NCBI RefSeq assembly: GCF_036924745.1
Contig: NZ_JAZHSD010000001.1
Location: forward strand, 2,542,001 to 2,606,000
Length of the DNA: 64,000 bases
Direction of reading: 5' to 3'
From: Bradyrhizobium sp. AZCC 1693
GTDB lineage: Bacteria > Pseudomonadota > Alphaproteobacteria > Rhizobiales > Xanthobacteraceae
Position numbers and translations under genes: made by a program. Shown here one piece after another: positions 1 through 10,244 of the stretch (positions are counted from its first letter, which is position 1; the number at the start of each line of letters is the position of its first letter). The notes under the pieces were generated by a model. It was not told the DNA's origin. It did not search any database and saw only the letters and a program-made list of their open reading frames with translations.

Positions 1-611
1 GCGACGGCAAAAAATTCGACGCCATCGAACTCTATAGCTGCTTTCCCTGCGTTCCCAAGATGGCGCGGCGGACGCTTGGCCTTGGGCCCGACGTGCAGCC
101 GACGGTAACCGGCGGCCTCACCTTCTTCGGCGCGCCGCTCAACACCTATATGACGCACGCAGCCGTCGCGATGGTGCGCAAGCTTCGTCAAAGCGGCAAG
201 CTCGGCCTGCTCTACGGCCAGGGTGGCTTCGTCACCAAGCATCACGGGCTGGTGCTGTCGCGCGAGGCGCCGAAGCAGGCGCTCGAGCAGGACACCAGCG
301 TGCAAGCCGAGGCCGACCGCAACCGCCGCAAAGTGCCGGACTTCGTCACCGAAGCTTCAGGCAAAGGCAAGGTCGAGAGTTTTACCGTGATCTACAAGGG
401 CAAGGGCGAAGTCGAGCATGGCGTGGCGGTGCTGCGCACCGAGGCCGATGCGCGGGCGCTGGCCCGCATCCCCGCCAACGACACGGCGGCGCTCAAGCAT
501 TTGTTGAACATGGATCGCACGCCGGTGGGATCGGTTGGCGCGATCGTCACAGCGGAAGATGGCGTGCTGGAGTGGCGGGAAGATGGCGTGCTGGAGTGGC
601 GGATGGGGTAA
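1..611 (+). CDS. Acetyl-CoA acetyltransferase (thiolase-like), 3' part
   Basis: The gene is open at the left edge: frame 3 reads through from the first bases (DGKKFDAIELYSCFPCVPKM...) to the TAA at 609-611, so the ATG at 60 is internal. The visible part is the C-terminal thiolase half, with TGGLTFFGAPLNTYMTHAA and GLLYGQGGFVTKHHG, followed by the extra C-terminal domain found in thiolase-like acetyl-CoA acetyltransferases. The family acts on acyl-CoA thioesters; the exact substrate cannot be read. The last codons contain a perfect 24-bp tandem duplication that encodes EDGVLEWR twice before MG and stop. The upstream part and any operon partners lie outside the window. Confidence 0.75.
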   Translation, partial: DGKKFDAIELYSCFPCVPKMARRTLGLGPDVQPTVTGGLTFFGAPLNTYMTHAAVAMVRKLRQSGKLGLLYGQGGFVTKHHGLVLSREAPKQALEQDTSVQAEADRNRRKVPDFVTEASGKGKVESFTVIYKGKGEVEHGVAVLRTEADARALARIPANDTAALKHLLNMDRTPVGSVGAIVTAEDGVLEWREDGVLEWRMG

Positions 612-614
612 TTC

Positions 615-744
615 GTGTCCCGGACGCGGTGCAGCGCGTAGCGCTGCTCCGCAGAGCCGGGACCCACCGACAATGCGAAGCTCGTAATGTAGGCCCCGGC
701 TCTGCAGCGCATCACTGCGTGCTGCACTGCGTCCGGGGCACGAG
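615..744. repeat. Dispersed palindromic repeat, family R1, copy a
   Basis: The unit opens with GTGTCCCGGACGCGGTGCAG and closes with the near-complement CTGCACTGCGTCCGGGGCAC, with a second inner pair GCAGAGCCGGGACCCAC and GGCCCCGGCTCTGCAGCGC. A second copy with the same opening, inner pair and end lies at 45935-46055. It sits just after the thiolase stop, between convergent genes. The form fits a non-coding REP-like palindromic element. Confidence 0.8.
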
Positions 745-781
745 CGAGAACTCCGGCTTCTCCGAAGCTACCGCCCCCTCC

Positions 782-2530
782 TCACGCCGCCCGCACCGTA
801 TCCAGGAACTTGCCGACCTCGAGCTTGAGGCGGTTGCTGTCGGACGACAGCGACTGTGCCGCTGAAAGCACCTGCGACGACGCGGAGCCGGTCTCGCCGG
901 CGCCGCGCTGCACGTCGGTGATGTTGGAGGAGACCTGCTGGGTGCCCTGGGCGGCTTGCTGCACGTTGCGGGAGATTTCCTGCGTCGCCGCTCCCTGCTC
1001 CTCCACCGCCGCCGCTATCGTCGATGCGATCTCCGACAGCCTTTCGATGGTGCCGCTGATTGCCTGGATCGCGTTCACCGACTCCTGGGTCGCGCCCTGG
1101 ATACTGGTAATCTGCTGGCCGATCTCGCCGGTGGCCTTTGCGGTCTGTTCGGCGAGCGCCTTCACTTCCGACGCCACGACCGCGAAACCGCGGCCGGCCT
1201 CGCCCGCGCGCGCCGCCTCGATGGTTGCGTTGAGCGCCAGCAGATTGGTCTGGCCGGCGATGGTGTTGATGAGTTCGACCACGTCGCCGATGCGGGCGGC
1301 CGCCTTCGACAATTCGCTGACGCGGTCATTGGTGTGACGGGCCTGGTCAACGGCCTCGCCGGCCATCCGGGCCGATTCCTGAACCTGGCGGCTGATCTCG
1401 TTAACCGAGGAAGACAGCTCTTCCGTCGCTGAAGCCACCGACTGCACGTTGGTGGATGCTTCTTCCGAAGCCGCGGCTACCATGGTCGTCACCTGCTGGG
1501 CGCGCTCGGCGGTCGCCGTCAGCGTGCCGGCCGAGGCTTCGAGTTCGGTCGAAGCGGATGACACGGTTTCGACGATCTCGCCGACAGCGGCCTCGAAGGA
1601 GTCGGCCAGCCTGACCATTTCGGCCTTGCGCTGTTGCGCCGCGATCTGGTCCTGCTTGATCTTGGCTTCCGCCTCGTCGCGCGCCTTCTGCTCCGAGACG
1701 ACCTTGAACTTCTCGACGGCGCCGGCGACCGCGCCGAGTTCGTCCTTGCGGCCAAGCCCGGGCAGCACGACGGCGAAATTGCCGCCGGCGAGTTCGTCCA
1801 TCGACACGCTCAACGCACGCATCGGGCGCGCGATCGTGAAGAAGGAGAAGATGCTGGTTACGATCAGCAAAAGGACGGTGCCGAGACCGATTGCCAGGGA
1901 CTCCCATTCGGCCGTGGCCATCTCCCGGACGCCCTGGGCCGCTTGCTCTTCAACATTGTGCTTGGCGAAATCGGCGACCTGGTTGGCGAGCGGCTCGATT
2001 TCAGCCGCGATCGGCAGCGTGACTTCGCGGGCGATGCGGACAGCCTCTTCATTCAGCTTCGCAATGCGCGCCGTGGCGTCGGCGCCACCTGCGGCCGCGA
2101 TCATTTCACCGCGCACAGCCGCGATCTGCTGAGCTCCTTTCGAGTAATCTGCCGCCCTCGTCTTGAGCTTCTCGATGCGGGCGCGATTCTCGGCGGACTT
2201 GGATAGTTTGAGCATCTTGTCGGCAAAATGCTCCAACGACTTGAGCCGGGCCGAGATATAATCGTTGGCCTTCTGAATATCTGCCGCATTGCTGGCGAGA
2301 CGAAGATCGCGGATGCCGATCTGCATGCCGCGGAGCGACGCCTTCGCATCCACCGCGTCGCGCGCGATCGTCTGCTGCCCCGACATGCGAACGTCGAGAT
2401 CGCGCATCGCCGTGTTAGCGCGCATCTGGGTGATCACCATGGTGGCAACGAGCAGAACGCCGAGGCCCGAGGCGATGCCGAGCTTGGCGCCGATGGATAG
2501 ATTCAGAAGGAAGCGGGTGATGCCCGACAT
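782..2530 (-). CDS. Methyl-accepting chemotaxis protein, helical sensor domain
   Basis: A 582-residue chemoreceptor. One membrane helix at about 13-32 and a second at about 208-232 flank a 175-residue, mostly helical periplasmic domain with no visible Cache motif, so a four-helix or helical-bimodular type is likely. A HAMP linker follows at about 233-286. The C-terminal signalling domain carries the conserved hairpin tip with [16 protein letters not shown] and binds CheA/CheW by family knowledge. The protein ends [14 protein letters not shown] with no CheR-tethering pentapeptide. The start ATG is preceded by AAGGACG. It is the first of four similar minus-strand receptors here. The ligand is unknown. 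Confidence 0.93.
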   Translation of the reverse strand: MSGITRFLLNLSIGAKLGIASGLGVLLVATMVITQMRANTAMRDLDVRMSGQQTIARDAVDAKASLRGMQIGIRDLRLASNAADIQKANDYISARLKSLEHFADKMLKLSKSAENRARIEKLKTRAADYSKGAQQIAAVRGEMIAAAGGADATARIAKLNEEAVRIAREVTLPIAAEIEPLANQVADFAKHNVEEQAAQGVREMATAEWESLAIGLGTVLLLIVTSIFSFFTIARPMRALSVSMDELAGGNFAVVLPGLGRKDELGAVAGAVEKFKVVSEQKARDEAEAKIKQDQIAAQQRKAEMVRLADSFEAAVGEIVETVSSASTELEASAGTLTATAERAQQVTTMVAAASEEASTNVQSVASATEELSSSVNEISRQVQESARMAGEAVDQARHTNDRVSELSKAAARIGDVVELINTIAGQTNLLALNATIEAARAGEAGRGFAVVASEVKALAEQTAKATGEIGQQITSIQGATQESVNAIQAISGTIERLSEIASTIAAAVEEQGAATQEISRNVQQAAQGTQQVSSNITDVQRGAGETGSASSQVLSAAQSLSSDSNRLKLEVGKFLDTVRAA

Positions 2531-2791
2531 GATAGACGTCCTTGAAAAAACAGCAGGGGTTAGTGAAATCGCAGCGATGCCGTTGTTTCCCGCGCAGCGG
2601 GATCACGGTTGAAAAGCGCCGGGCCGGATAATCAGACGAGCCGGTTCGTTGCGGACGAAGGGCTCCTGCGGCGGCTTCGCCACAGAGCGGCACTCATGCC
2701 GCTAAGGTTTCATACGATGGTTAATCATGGGCTAAGCGGAGATACTTGGGGAAATCGTAGAACTACGGTATCGCCGCTCGCTTCGCCGATA
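2531..2791. other. Intergenic region between chemoreceptor and AraC-type gene
   Basis: This stretch of 261 bases holds the promoter region of the chemoreceptor downstream on the minus strand and the 3' flank of the AraC-type gene. I see no convincing terminator, repeat or small gene. Confidence 0.4.
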
Positions 2792-3757
2792 TTACGACTG
2801 ACTGTCCGTATTCTTACGTGCCGCCGACAACGTCTGCTGCGGCGTTTCGCCGAACAACTCGCGATACGACGCGGTGAACTCGCCCATGTGCCAGAAGCCG
2901 TGCACGAGCGCGATGGCCTTGATCGATTGCAGCGACGCGCCCCGCAGAAGTTGCTGGCGCACGTTCCACAGCCGCCGCAGGCGCGTGTAGCGATGCACGC
3001 TCATGCCGCGAATCGCAACCACGGCGTTATGCAGCGTTCGTACCGAGACCCCAAGCTGCCGTGCCACGTCGGCGCTGTACAGCGTCTTGCCGGAATTGGC
3101 AGCAACGAACTCGTCGAATTTTCGAACCAGCGCCAGATAGTGGCTCAGGCTCAGGCGCTTGCTTTCCGCCGGCGTCGCCGCAGCCATCGCGAGATCGACC
3201 GCCTGCAGAATCGATTCTTCAATACTCTCGATCACGTTCGGCTGGGCGAGAGTATCAGGCGAATGCGATGCGAGCATCAGCACATCACGCAACGTTGTCC
3301 GGAGCGCTTCGAATTTGGCGGCTTCCGTTGCAATCAGCTGGGCGCGGTCGAACTCGCCCGGCCAGCCGCGATCGTCGACGGAATCGAAATTCACCAAGGC
3401 GACCAGATTGGCCTGCTGCTCCACAATCTCACACTGCGCGCGGCCCTTGACCAGCAGGAGCGCCGGCGCGCGGCCCTCCACACCGTTCAGGATCAGCGAC
3501 GCCGCATCGTCCATCATCAGGCCGACGATCGCTCCGGTCGTGGAATACTGCATCTGAAGAATGCGCGGGAATGTCCGCTGCAGATAGATCGTGCAAGACT
3601 TCAGCTTCAGCGACGCGAACGACGCGGCGAAGCCGCGGTAATCGAGCGGAATGCTGTTCGCCTCGCCCAATCCTTCGATGCTCCGGAAATGATCGATATC
3701 CGGAGACCGGCTGATTTTTACGAAATCAGACTCAGCTAGTTCATCAAGCAACGACAC
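2792..3757 (-). CDS. AraC-family transcriptional regulator
   Basis: A 321-residue protein. The last 100 residues hold the two helix-turn-helix units of AraC regulators: VARQLGVSVRTLHNAV, then IALVHGFWHMGEFTASYREL and FGETPQQTL. The N-terminal 200 residues resemble an AraC-type ligand-binding region but show no motif that names an effector. The start is a GTG at 3757 without a strong ribosome site, so the true start could lie a few codons inside. It stands alone between two chemoreceptors on the same strand and could regulate one of them; that is only a guess from position. Confidence 0.88.
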   Translation of the reverse strand: MSLLDELAESDFVKISRSPDIDHFRSIEGLGEANSIPLDYRGFAASFASLKLKSCTIYLQRTFPRILQMQYSTTGAIVGLMMDDAASLILNGVEGRAPALLLVKGRAQCEIVEQQANLVALVNFDSVDDRGWPGEFDRAQLIATEAAKFEALRTTLRDVLMLASHSPDTLAQPNVIESIEESILQAVDLAMAAATPAESKRLSLSHYLALVRKFDEFVAANSGKTLYSADVARQLGVSVRTLHNAVVAIRGMSVHRYTRLRRLWNVRQQLLRGASLQSIKAIALVHGFWHMGEFTASYRELFGETPQQTLSAARKNTDSQS

Positions 3758-4211
3758 GCGGCGGTGATCCGAGCCGTCGGTAGCGATCGTCGCGACAACG
3801 AAAAAAAACGCTAGCCGGAATTGAGAGGAAACTTACGCGCAACTTGACCATGGCGGATGGGCGCCTCGATGCGCCCTGCCATCGGATGAAGCGTCTTGAG
3901 TTCTGGCCCGTCGTCATTGACACGCAGAACACATGGCATCAGACCGTCTGACTCAGACCTTCCCGATGCCATTGTATATTACCAAGTTTTCCCGATTTCG
4001 GAAATTCGTTCGCCACAATCGGCATCAGTTTCACTCAGGGCGATTGGTCGGCCATGCCGCAATCGCAATTTTACGATCTAGGGATGTCTCCTGCGCCTCG
4101 TGCAGCCGGAAAAACCGGCTGCCCGCTGCAGCTCGCGTTCCTGATTCGGGTCACCGGGCTCGCGAAGCCGGCATGAAGAACCGGCTTCGGACCGCACCGT
4201 CGGTTGCGAAA
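3758..4211. other. Long intergenic region upstream of the AraC-type gene
   Basis: 454 bases without a convincing gene. The part near 3758-4080 is relatively AT-rich and probably contains the AraC-type gene promoter. The part near 4100-4190 contains two strong inverted repeats listed separately. Short reading frames here lack ribosome sites and protein-like composition. Confidence 0.5.
4102..4189 (-). terminator. Two inverted repeats downstream of the chemoreceptor
   Basis: Bases 4102-4122 form a perfect 8-bp stem (GCAGCCGG/CCGGCTGC) with an AAAAA loop. Bases 4163-4189 form a perfect 9-bp stem (CGAAGCCGG/CCGGCTTCG) with a 9-base loop. Both lie 20-110 bases past the stop of the minus-strand chemoreceptor ending at 4212. 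Neither has a clear U-tract, so they may end transcription weakly or protect the 3' end. Confidence 0.4.
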
Positions 4212-5912
4212 TCAGGCCGCCCGCACCGAGTCGAGGAACCTGCCGACCTCGAGCTTGAGGCGGTTGGAGTCGCCCGACAGCGATTGCGCCGCCGCAAGCA
4301 CCTGCGAGGACGCCGATCCGGTTTCGCTGGCGCCGCGCTGCACGTCGGTAATGTTGGAGGAAACCCGCTGGGTACCCGTGGCCGCCTGCTGCACGTTGCG
4401 GGAGATCTCCTGCGTCGCGGCGCCCTGCTCTTCCACGGCGGCTGCGATGGTCGACGAAATCTCCGACAGTTTTTCGATCGTGCCGCTGATGGCCTGGATC
4501 GCGTTCACCGACTCCTGCGTCGCCGCCTGGATGCCGGTGATCTGTTGTCCGATCTCGCCGGTTGCCTTCGCGGTCTGCTCCGCCAGCGCCTTCACTTCGG
4601 AAGCCACGACCGCAAAACCGCGGCCGGCCTCGCCGGCGCGCGCCGCCTCGATGGTGGCGTTGAGCGCAAGCAGGTTGGTCTGGCCTGCGATGGTGTTGAT
4701 CAGTTCGACGACGTCGCCGATGCGGGTTGCCGCCTTCGACAATTCGCTGACGCGGTCGTTGGTGACGCGCGCCTGATCGACGGCGTCGTTGGCCATCCGC
4801 GCCGATTCCTGCACCTGGCGGCTGATCTCGGTGACGGACGAGGCCATCTCCTCGGTGGCGGAAGCCACCGACTGCACATTGGTGGAAGCTTCCTCGGAGG
4901 CCGCCGCGACTGCGCTCGTGAGTTCCTGCGCGCGCTCCGCGGTCGACGTGAGCGTGCCCGCGGATACTTCGAGCTGGCTAGATGCCGACGATACCGCTTC
5001 GACGATCTGGCCGACGGCGGCTTCGAAATCGTTGGCCATCTTGTGCATCTCCGCCTTGCGGCCGCTCGTCGCGCGGGTCTCCGCCGCGCGCTGCTCGGCC
5101 TCCAGCGTCCTTTGGGCAACGGCATTGCTCTTGAACACCTCGACTGCCTTGGCCATCTCGCCGACCTCGTCGCCGCGTCCGACGCCGGGCACCTCGACGG
5201 CAAGGTTGCCGCCGGCGAGATCGTTCATCGCGACCGTCATCCGTTGCAGCGGACCGGTGACGCTGCGCGCCACGAAGATCGACACCACGAGCATAAACAG
5301 CAGGATCACGCCGGCGACGATCAGGGACCGCTGGGTCGAAGTCCAGGTCTGCGCCTTCAGGTCGTCGATGTAGACGCCGGTGCCGACGAGCCAGTTCCAC
5401 GGCGCGAAGCCGACCACGTAGGACAATTTCGGCTGCGGCTTGTCGAAGCCCGGCTTGGGCCACTCATAGGGAACGAAGCCTGAGCCGCTCTTTTTGACCG
5501 TATCGACGAAATCGACGAACAACAGCTTGCCGTTCGGGTCCTTGTAGGCCGACAGATCGTTGCCGTTCATTTCCGGCTTGATCGGATGCATCACCATCTT
5601 CGGATGCATGTCGTTGATCCAGAAATAGTCGTTGTTGCCGTAGCGGAGCGCGCCGATCCGCGCCATCGCACGCTTCTGGGCGTCGGCGTCCGAAACGCCG
5701 CCCTTCTGCGCCGCGGCATGCTCTTCCTTGATGATGCCGAGCGCGAGGTCGCCGAGGTGCCGCAGCTCGATCTGTTTCTGCTGGTCGAGGCTCGATGCCA
5801 GTTCGCGCGATTCGAGAAAGGTCACGCCCAGGAGCCCGATGAAACCGAGACAGATGAGGGCGTAGATCTTTCGGCCAACCGTCATCCTGGCCCGGCGTAT
5901 CGTTCCAAACAT
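4212..5912 (-). CDS. Methyl-accepting chemotaxis protein with sCache_2-type sensor
   Basis: A chemoreceptor of 566 residues from the ATG at 5912, chosen because GTGGAGATCAAGC sits directly upstream; an in-frame start at 5951 would add 13 residues. Membrane helices lie at about 15-32 and 190-210. Between them is a single-Cache (sCache_2-like) domain with [18 protein letters not shown] and [14 protein letters not shown], typical of small organic-acid sensors by family knowledge. HAMP and a signalling domain with [16 protein letters not shown] follow, ending [12 protein letters not shown]. The signalling half is almost the same as in the neighbouring receptors, while the sensor is unrelated. Confidence 0.93.
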   Translation of the reverse strand: MFGTIRRARMTVGRKIYALICLGFIGLLGVTFLESRELASSLDQQKQIELRHLGDLALGIIKEEHAAAQKGGVSDADAQKRAMARIGALRYGNNDYFWINDMHPKMVMHPIKPEMNGNDLSAYKDPNGKLLFVDFVDTVKKSGSGFVPYEWPKPGFDKPQPKLSYVVGFAPWNWLVGTGVYIDDLKAQTWTSTQRSLIVAGVILLFMLVVSIFVARSVTGPLQRMTVAMNDLAGGNLAVEVPGVGRGDEVGEMAKAVEVFKSNAVAQRTLEAEQRAAETRATSGRKAEMHKMANDFEAAVGQIVEAVSSASSQLEVSAGTLTSTAERAQELTSAVAAASEEASTNVQSVASATEEMASSVTEISRQVQESARMANDAVDQARVTNDRVSELSKAATRIGDVVELINTIAGQTNLLALNATIEAARAGEAGRGFAVVASEVKALAEQTAKATGEIGQQITGIQAATQESVNAIQAISGTIEKLSEISSTIAAAVEEQGAATQEISRNVQQAATGTQRVSSNITDVQRGASETGSASSQVLAAAQSLSGDSNRLKLEVGRFLDSVRAA

Positions 5913-6038
5913 GCTTGATCTCCACGCGACGACGGGGGTCGTCCGTCCCATTGCGCGGAATCGTATATGTCGGCCGCTTTCTTCCCGTTAATTTTGCACT
6001 CAGTAGATATACGGGGTTCTGTTAACCGAGCCCTGCGC

Positions 6039-6072
6039 AAAAAGCCCGCCCCCGGTCCAGGGCGGGCTTTTT
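6039..6072 (-). terminator. Bidirectional rho-independent terminator
   Basis: AAAAAGCCCGCC at 6039-6050 pairs with GGCGGGCTTTTT at 6061-6072 around a 10-base loop. On the minus strand this is a GC stem followed by a T-run, 22 bases past the stop of the chemoreceptor gene ending at 6094. It separates that gene from the next receptor, which starts at 5912. Confidence 0.9.
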
Positions 6073-6093
6073 GGTTTGCGGTCTATCGGCGGA

Positions 6094-8124
6094 TTACGCC
6101 ACCCGCACGGATTTCAGGAACTTGCCGACCTCAAGCTTGAGGCGGCCCGAGTCCGACGACAGCGACCGGGCCGAGGACAGCACCTGCGACGAGGCCGTGC
6201 CGGTCTCGCCGGCGCCGCGCTGCACATCGGTAATGTTGGAGGACACCTGCTGGGTGCCCCGGGCCGCCTGCTGCACGTTGCGGGAAATTTCCTGGGTTGC
6301 GGCGCCCTGCTCTTCCACGGCAGCCGCAATGGTCGACGATATCTCCGACAGCTTCTCGATCGTGGTGCTGATCGCCTGGATCGCCCCGACCGACTCCTGG
6401 GTGGCGGCCTGGATGCCGGTGATCTGCTGGCCGATCTCGCCGGTCGCCTTCGAGGTCTGTTCCGCCAGCGCCTTCACCTCAGATGCCACGACGGCGAAAC
6501 CGCGGCCGGCGTCGCCGGCGCGAGCCGCCTCGATGGTGGCGTTGAGCGCCAGCAGATTGGTCTGCTCGGCGATGGTGTTGATGAGTTCGACCACCGCGCC
6601 GATGCGAGCGGCCGCCTTCGACAATTCGCTGACGCGGTCATTGGTGGTACGGGCCTGATCGACGGCCTCATTGGCCATCCGCGCCGATTCCTGAACCTGA
6701 CGGCCGATCTCGGTGATGGACGAGGCCATCTCCTCGGTGGAGGAGGCCACCGACTGCACATTGGTGGAAGCTTCCTCGGAAGCCGCGGCCACCATCGTGG
6801 TCAGTTCCTGGGCGCGTTCGGCGGTCGCCGTCAGCGTGCCGGCCGAGGCCTCGAGCTCGGTCGAAGCCGCCGACACGGTCTCCACGATCTTGCCGACTGC
6901 GCCTTCGAAATCGTCGGCAAGCTTGATCATTTCCGCCTTGCGCCGCTGCGCCGCGACCTGATCCTGCTCGATCTTGGCCTCGGCTTCCTCACGCGCCTTC
7001 TGCTCGGCGTTCTCGCGAATGACGGTCACCGTCTTGGCGAGGTCGCCGATTTCGTCACCGCGGCTGGCGCCGGGAATCTCGACATCGAGATTGCCGCCGG
7101 CCATCTTGCCCAACGCACCGTTCAGGCGCGTCATCGGACGTGCGACGCCCAGGAAGGAAAACACGACCGAGGCGATCAGTGACACGACGACGACGATCGC
7201 CATGATCAGGTTGATCTGGTTGGCACGCTCGGTGTCGGACATCACCGCGTCCTTGGAGATCTTCGCATCCTTTTGCGCGCTATCGACCGTCTCCTCCATC
7301 AGATTGGCGACATCTGTGGCGGCCTTGACGGTGCGGTTGGCGATGATGTCGTTCTTCAACTGCTCGGTCTTTACGGCCTCCTCATTGGCGGACAGGAAGC
7401 GCTTGACGATCGAGGATAGGTTGGAGACCACGACCAGCAACTCGCGGTCGTCGGCCTCACCGCGCAGCTTGTTGAACACGTCCTTCAGCGAGGCCTCGGT
7501 CTTGCCCATCACCGTGACCAGGTTGGCGTCGCCGGTGGCGCCGAGCTTCCAGGCGGCTGCCCGCAGCGCGTTCACCTTGGCATCGGCCTGAAACAGCAAA
7601 CGTTCGATATCGAGACGGTTGTCCACCTTCGCCATCATCGGCGAACCCAACTGAGCATTGACGGTCTTGTTCCATTCCTCCGAGATGACCGAACGCTTCT
7701 CGATCTGCGCCAGCAGTGTGGTCTGCGCCTTCGCAAGATCTTCCACGGCGGCAGTAAAACCGTCCATCAAGGCCTTGATCTTCTGCAGCCGCTCCCTCGC
7801 GTCCGGCCGCTGCGCGGTTGCGAGCGCAACCTCCAGTTCCTTCGCTGCACTCGCCTTGTGGCGCTGCAAATCGGCAATGGTCTTTTCAACCTCGCCGGCG
7901 GTTCTCGCCAGCCTGACGGCGCTGGCGGCAAGCTGAATCTTGCGCAGGTCGATATGCGCGGAGAGTGAATTGTCGGCCACCTGCTGCGATCGGGTGGCGC
8001 GCTCGCTGGCTTCCTCGATTTTCGCTTCGGTGACCATCTGGTTGGCCACCATGCCGATCGCCAGCAAGACGCCGATCGCCCCGGCCAAGCCCAGTTTGTT
8101 TCCGATACGGTTGAGCTTGATCAT
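6094..8124 (-). CDS. Methyl-accepting chemotaxis protein, large helical sensor domain
   Basis: The longest receptor of the group, 676 residues. One membrane helix lies near 10-28 and the other near 298-320 ([20 protein letters not shown]). They enclose about 270 periplasmic residues rich in charged helices, a size that fits helical-bimodular sensors. HAMP follows, then a signalling domain with the conserved tip [20 protein letters not shown]; the tip has EQTNLL where the other three have GQTNLL. The end is [14 protein letters not shown]. The start ATG has GGGGTCG upstream. A strong terminator lies 22 bases downstream. The ligand is unknown. Confidence 0.92.
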   Translation of the reverse strand: MIKLNRIGNKLGLAGAIGVLLAIGMVANQMVTEAKIEEASERATRSQQVADNSLSAHIDLRKIQLAASAVRLARTAGEVEKTIADLQRHKASAAKELEVALATAQRPDARERLQKIKALMDGFTAAVEDLAKAQTTLLAQIEKRSVISEEWNKTVNAQLGSPMMAKVDNRLDIERLLFQADAKVNALRAAAWKLGATGDANLVTVMGKTEASLKDVFNKLRGEADDRELLVVVSNLSSIVKRFLSANEEAVKTEQLKNDIIANRTVKAATDVANLMEETVDSAQKDAKISKDAVMSDTERANQINLIMAIVVVVSLIASVVFSFLGVARPMTRLNGALGKMAGGNLDVEIPGASRGDEIGDLAKTVTVIRENAEQKAREEAEAKIEQDQVAAQRRKAEMIKLADDFEGAVGKIVETVSAASTELEASAGTLTATAERAQELTTMVAAASEEASTNVQSVASSTEEMASSITEIGRQVQESARMANEAVDQARTTNDRVSELSKAAARIGAVVELINTIAEQTNLLALNATIEAARAGDAGRGFAVVASEVKALAEQTSKATGEIGQQITGIQAATQESVGAIQAISTTIEKLSEISSTIAAAVEEQGAATQEISRNVQQAARGTQQVSSNITDVQRGAGETGTASSQVLSSARSLSSDSGRLKLEVGKFLKSVRVA

Positions 8125-8365
8125 GTCGACGACCCCAAATTTTCTGAAGCACGTTTTCCGGAAGCGGAAGCTGCGCCGCGACGGGACCAGCCTTGCGCGC
8201 GCGGGCCCGAAAAGTACCGGCAGCGTAGCCGGGACCGGTTAATTTCCGCTTGCGTGAATCTACGGAGTTTTGCCCGGGTTGCAGATCCGCCAGATTCGCG
8301 CGTCGCGCGAATGAGGTCCGACTCCCGGCCGGAAGCCGGCCCCTTCGCCGGCCGCCAAGCGGCCG

Positions 8366-10057
8366 TCAGGCCGCCCGCACCGAATCCAGAAACCTGCCGA
8401 CCTCGAGCTTGAGGCGATGGCTGTCGCCCGACAGCGACTGCGCCGCCGAGAGCACCTGCGAGGAGGCGGCGCCGGTTTCGCTGGCACCGCGCTGCACGTC
8501 GGAGATATTGGAGGAAACCTGCTGGGTTCCGCGGGCGGCCTGCTGCACGTTGCGCGAAATTTCCTGCGTCGCCGCACCCTGCTCTTCCACGGCAGCCGCG
8601 ATGGCCGAGGAGATCTCCGCCAGCCGTTCAATGGTGCCGCTGATTTCCTTGATCGCATTCACCGACTCCTGGGTCGCGCCCTGAATGCCGGTAATCTGCT
8701 GGCTGATCTCGCCGGTGGCTTTTGCCGTCTGCTCCGCGAGCGCCTTCACTTCGGAGGCCACGACCGCAAACCCGCGGCCGGCCTCGCCGGCGCGCGCCGC
8801 CTCGATGGTGGCGTTGAGCGCCAGCAAATTGGTCTGGCCGGCGATGGTGTTGATGAGCTCGACCACGTCGCCGATACGGCTCGCCGCCTTGGACAGCTGG
8901 CTGACCCGGTCGTTGGTGACGCGGGCCTGGCCCACCGCGTCGGTAGCCATCCGCGCCGATTCCTGCACCTGACGGCCAATCTCGGTGACCGAGGAGGAAA
9001 GCTCTTCGGTCGCCGACGCCACCGACTGCACATTGGCGGAGGCTTCCCCGGAAGCCGACGCCACGGTTGACGTGAGCGTCTGCGACTGTTTGGCCGTCGC
9101 CGACAGCGTGCCGGCGGAGGCCTCGAGTTGCGTCGAAGCCGACGACACCGTCTGCACGATCTCGCCGATCACGGTTTCAAAATTGCGGGTGATGCCGTCG
9201 ACGCGGCGGCCGCGCTCGATCTTTGCTTCGGCATCGAGCGCCGCGGCTTCGTCAGCGGCCTTCTTGGCGATCAGCTCCTGCTTGAACACCTGCAGGGTAT
9301 CCGCCATGGCGCCGATTTCGGTCTTCTCGCCCTGATGCAGCACGTCTGCGCTCAGATCGCCTTTGCCCAGCGCCTGCATCGGGATGACGATGGAGGCAAT
9401 GCCGCTGGAGACGTCGCGGACCAGATAATAGCTGACGCCGATACCGATGATGACCGCCGCACCAAGGATCAAGGTGAGCATCATCAACGCCGAGGCGTAA
9501 CTGTCGGCGGCATCCTGCGCCGCCTTGTCGGCGCCTCTGTTGTTCAGGTCGATGTCCTTGTTCAGGACGGCATCAGCCTCGAGCCCGATCTTGTTGACCG
9601 TCTTGGTGTTCAACTCGTGCGCCTCGGTCGGAATCTTGCCCACCGCCTTGCGCGACAGCGCCATCACTTCCTGGGTGCCCGCCTTGTACTTGTCCCAGAG
9701 TTTCGACCACTCGGCATAGAGCGCGCGCTCTTCCGGAGACGTGATCATCGGCTCATAGGCGGCGCGGAACTTGGTATTGGCCTCTATGACGGTGGCGAGC
9801 GTCTTTTCCATCGCGAGCTTTTCCTCCAGCGTCTCAGCCAGCATGTGCTCGCGGATCACGTTGCGGTAGGTGATGACGCCGGCGCGCAGGTCGCCAAGCA
9901 CGCGGATGCTGGGTAGCCAGTTCGTCGAGATTTCCACCGTGTTGGCGTTGATGGCCCGCATGTTCCTGACCGCGAGCAGACCCATGCCCGTCATCGCGAC
10001 GAGCAGGAAGGCAACGACCGTGATGATCTTGGTGCGGATGGAGTATTTGGCGAGCAT
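8366..10057 (-). CDS. Methyl-accepting chemotaxis protein, 4HB-type sensor
   Basis: A 563-residue receptor. The periplasmic part between helices at about 10-30 and 190-212 is about 160 residues with the pattern of the 4HB_MCP family ([39 protein letters not shown]). HAMP and the signalling domain follow with the same tip as its neighbours, ending [14 protein letters not shown]. It is separated by 241 bases from the next receptor, so each receptor probably has its own promoter. The intervening stretch 8125-8365 contains only GC-rich hairpins near 8325-8370. Confidence 0.92.
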   Translation of the reverse strand: MLAKYSIRTKIITVVAFLLVAMTGMGLLAVRNMRAINANTVEISTNWLPSIRVLGDLRAGVITYRNVIREHMLAETLEEKLAMEKTLATVIEANTKFRAAYEPMITSPEERALYAEWSKLWDKYKAGTQEVMALSRKAVGKIPTEAHELNTKTVNKIGLEADAVLNKDIDLNNRGADKAAQDAADSYASALMMLTLILGAAVIIGIGVSYYLVRDVSSGIASIVIPMQALGKGDLSADVLHQGEKTEIGAMADTLQVFKQELIAKKAADEAAALDAEAKIERGRRVDGITRNFETVIGEIVQTVSSASTQLEASAGTLSATAKQSQTLTSTVASASGEASANVQSVASATEELSSSVTEIGRQVQESARMATDAVGQARVTNDRVSQLSKAASRIGDVVELINTIAGQTNLLALNATIEAARAGEAGRGFAVVASEVKALAEQTAKATGEISQQITGIQGATQESVNAIKEISGTIERLAEISSAIAAAVEEQGAATQEISRNVQQAARGTQQVSSNISDVQRGASETGAASSQVLSAAQSLSGDSHRLKLEVGRFLDSVRAA

Positions 10058-10244
10058 GGCGGGAATCTCTTGGTTTTGGGCGCGAGGGAGACGCCGAACG
10101 CGACGAGGCAGGGAAAGTCGAGGGAATCAAAAGGATGCCGTTGCGGAAATAAAACCCGGCACGTCCTCAGGTTGAGTTAACGACGTCGGCGTAAAAATAC
10201 GTAGGCGCCAGACTGCACCGGTTCCATGAACGCCGGAGCGACAA

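Noticed and set aside
3933..5483. A 516-codon plus-strand frame opposite the sCache chemoreceptor
   Set aside because: Antisense of a clear chemoreceptor; similar false frames appear opposite the other three receptors.
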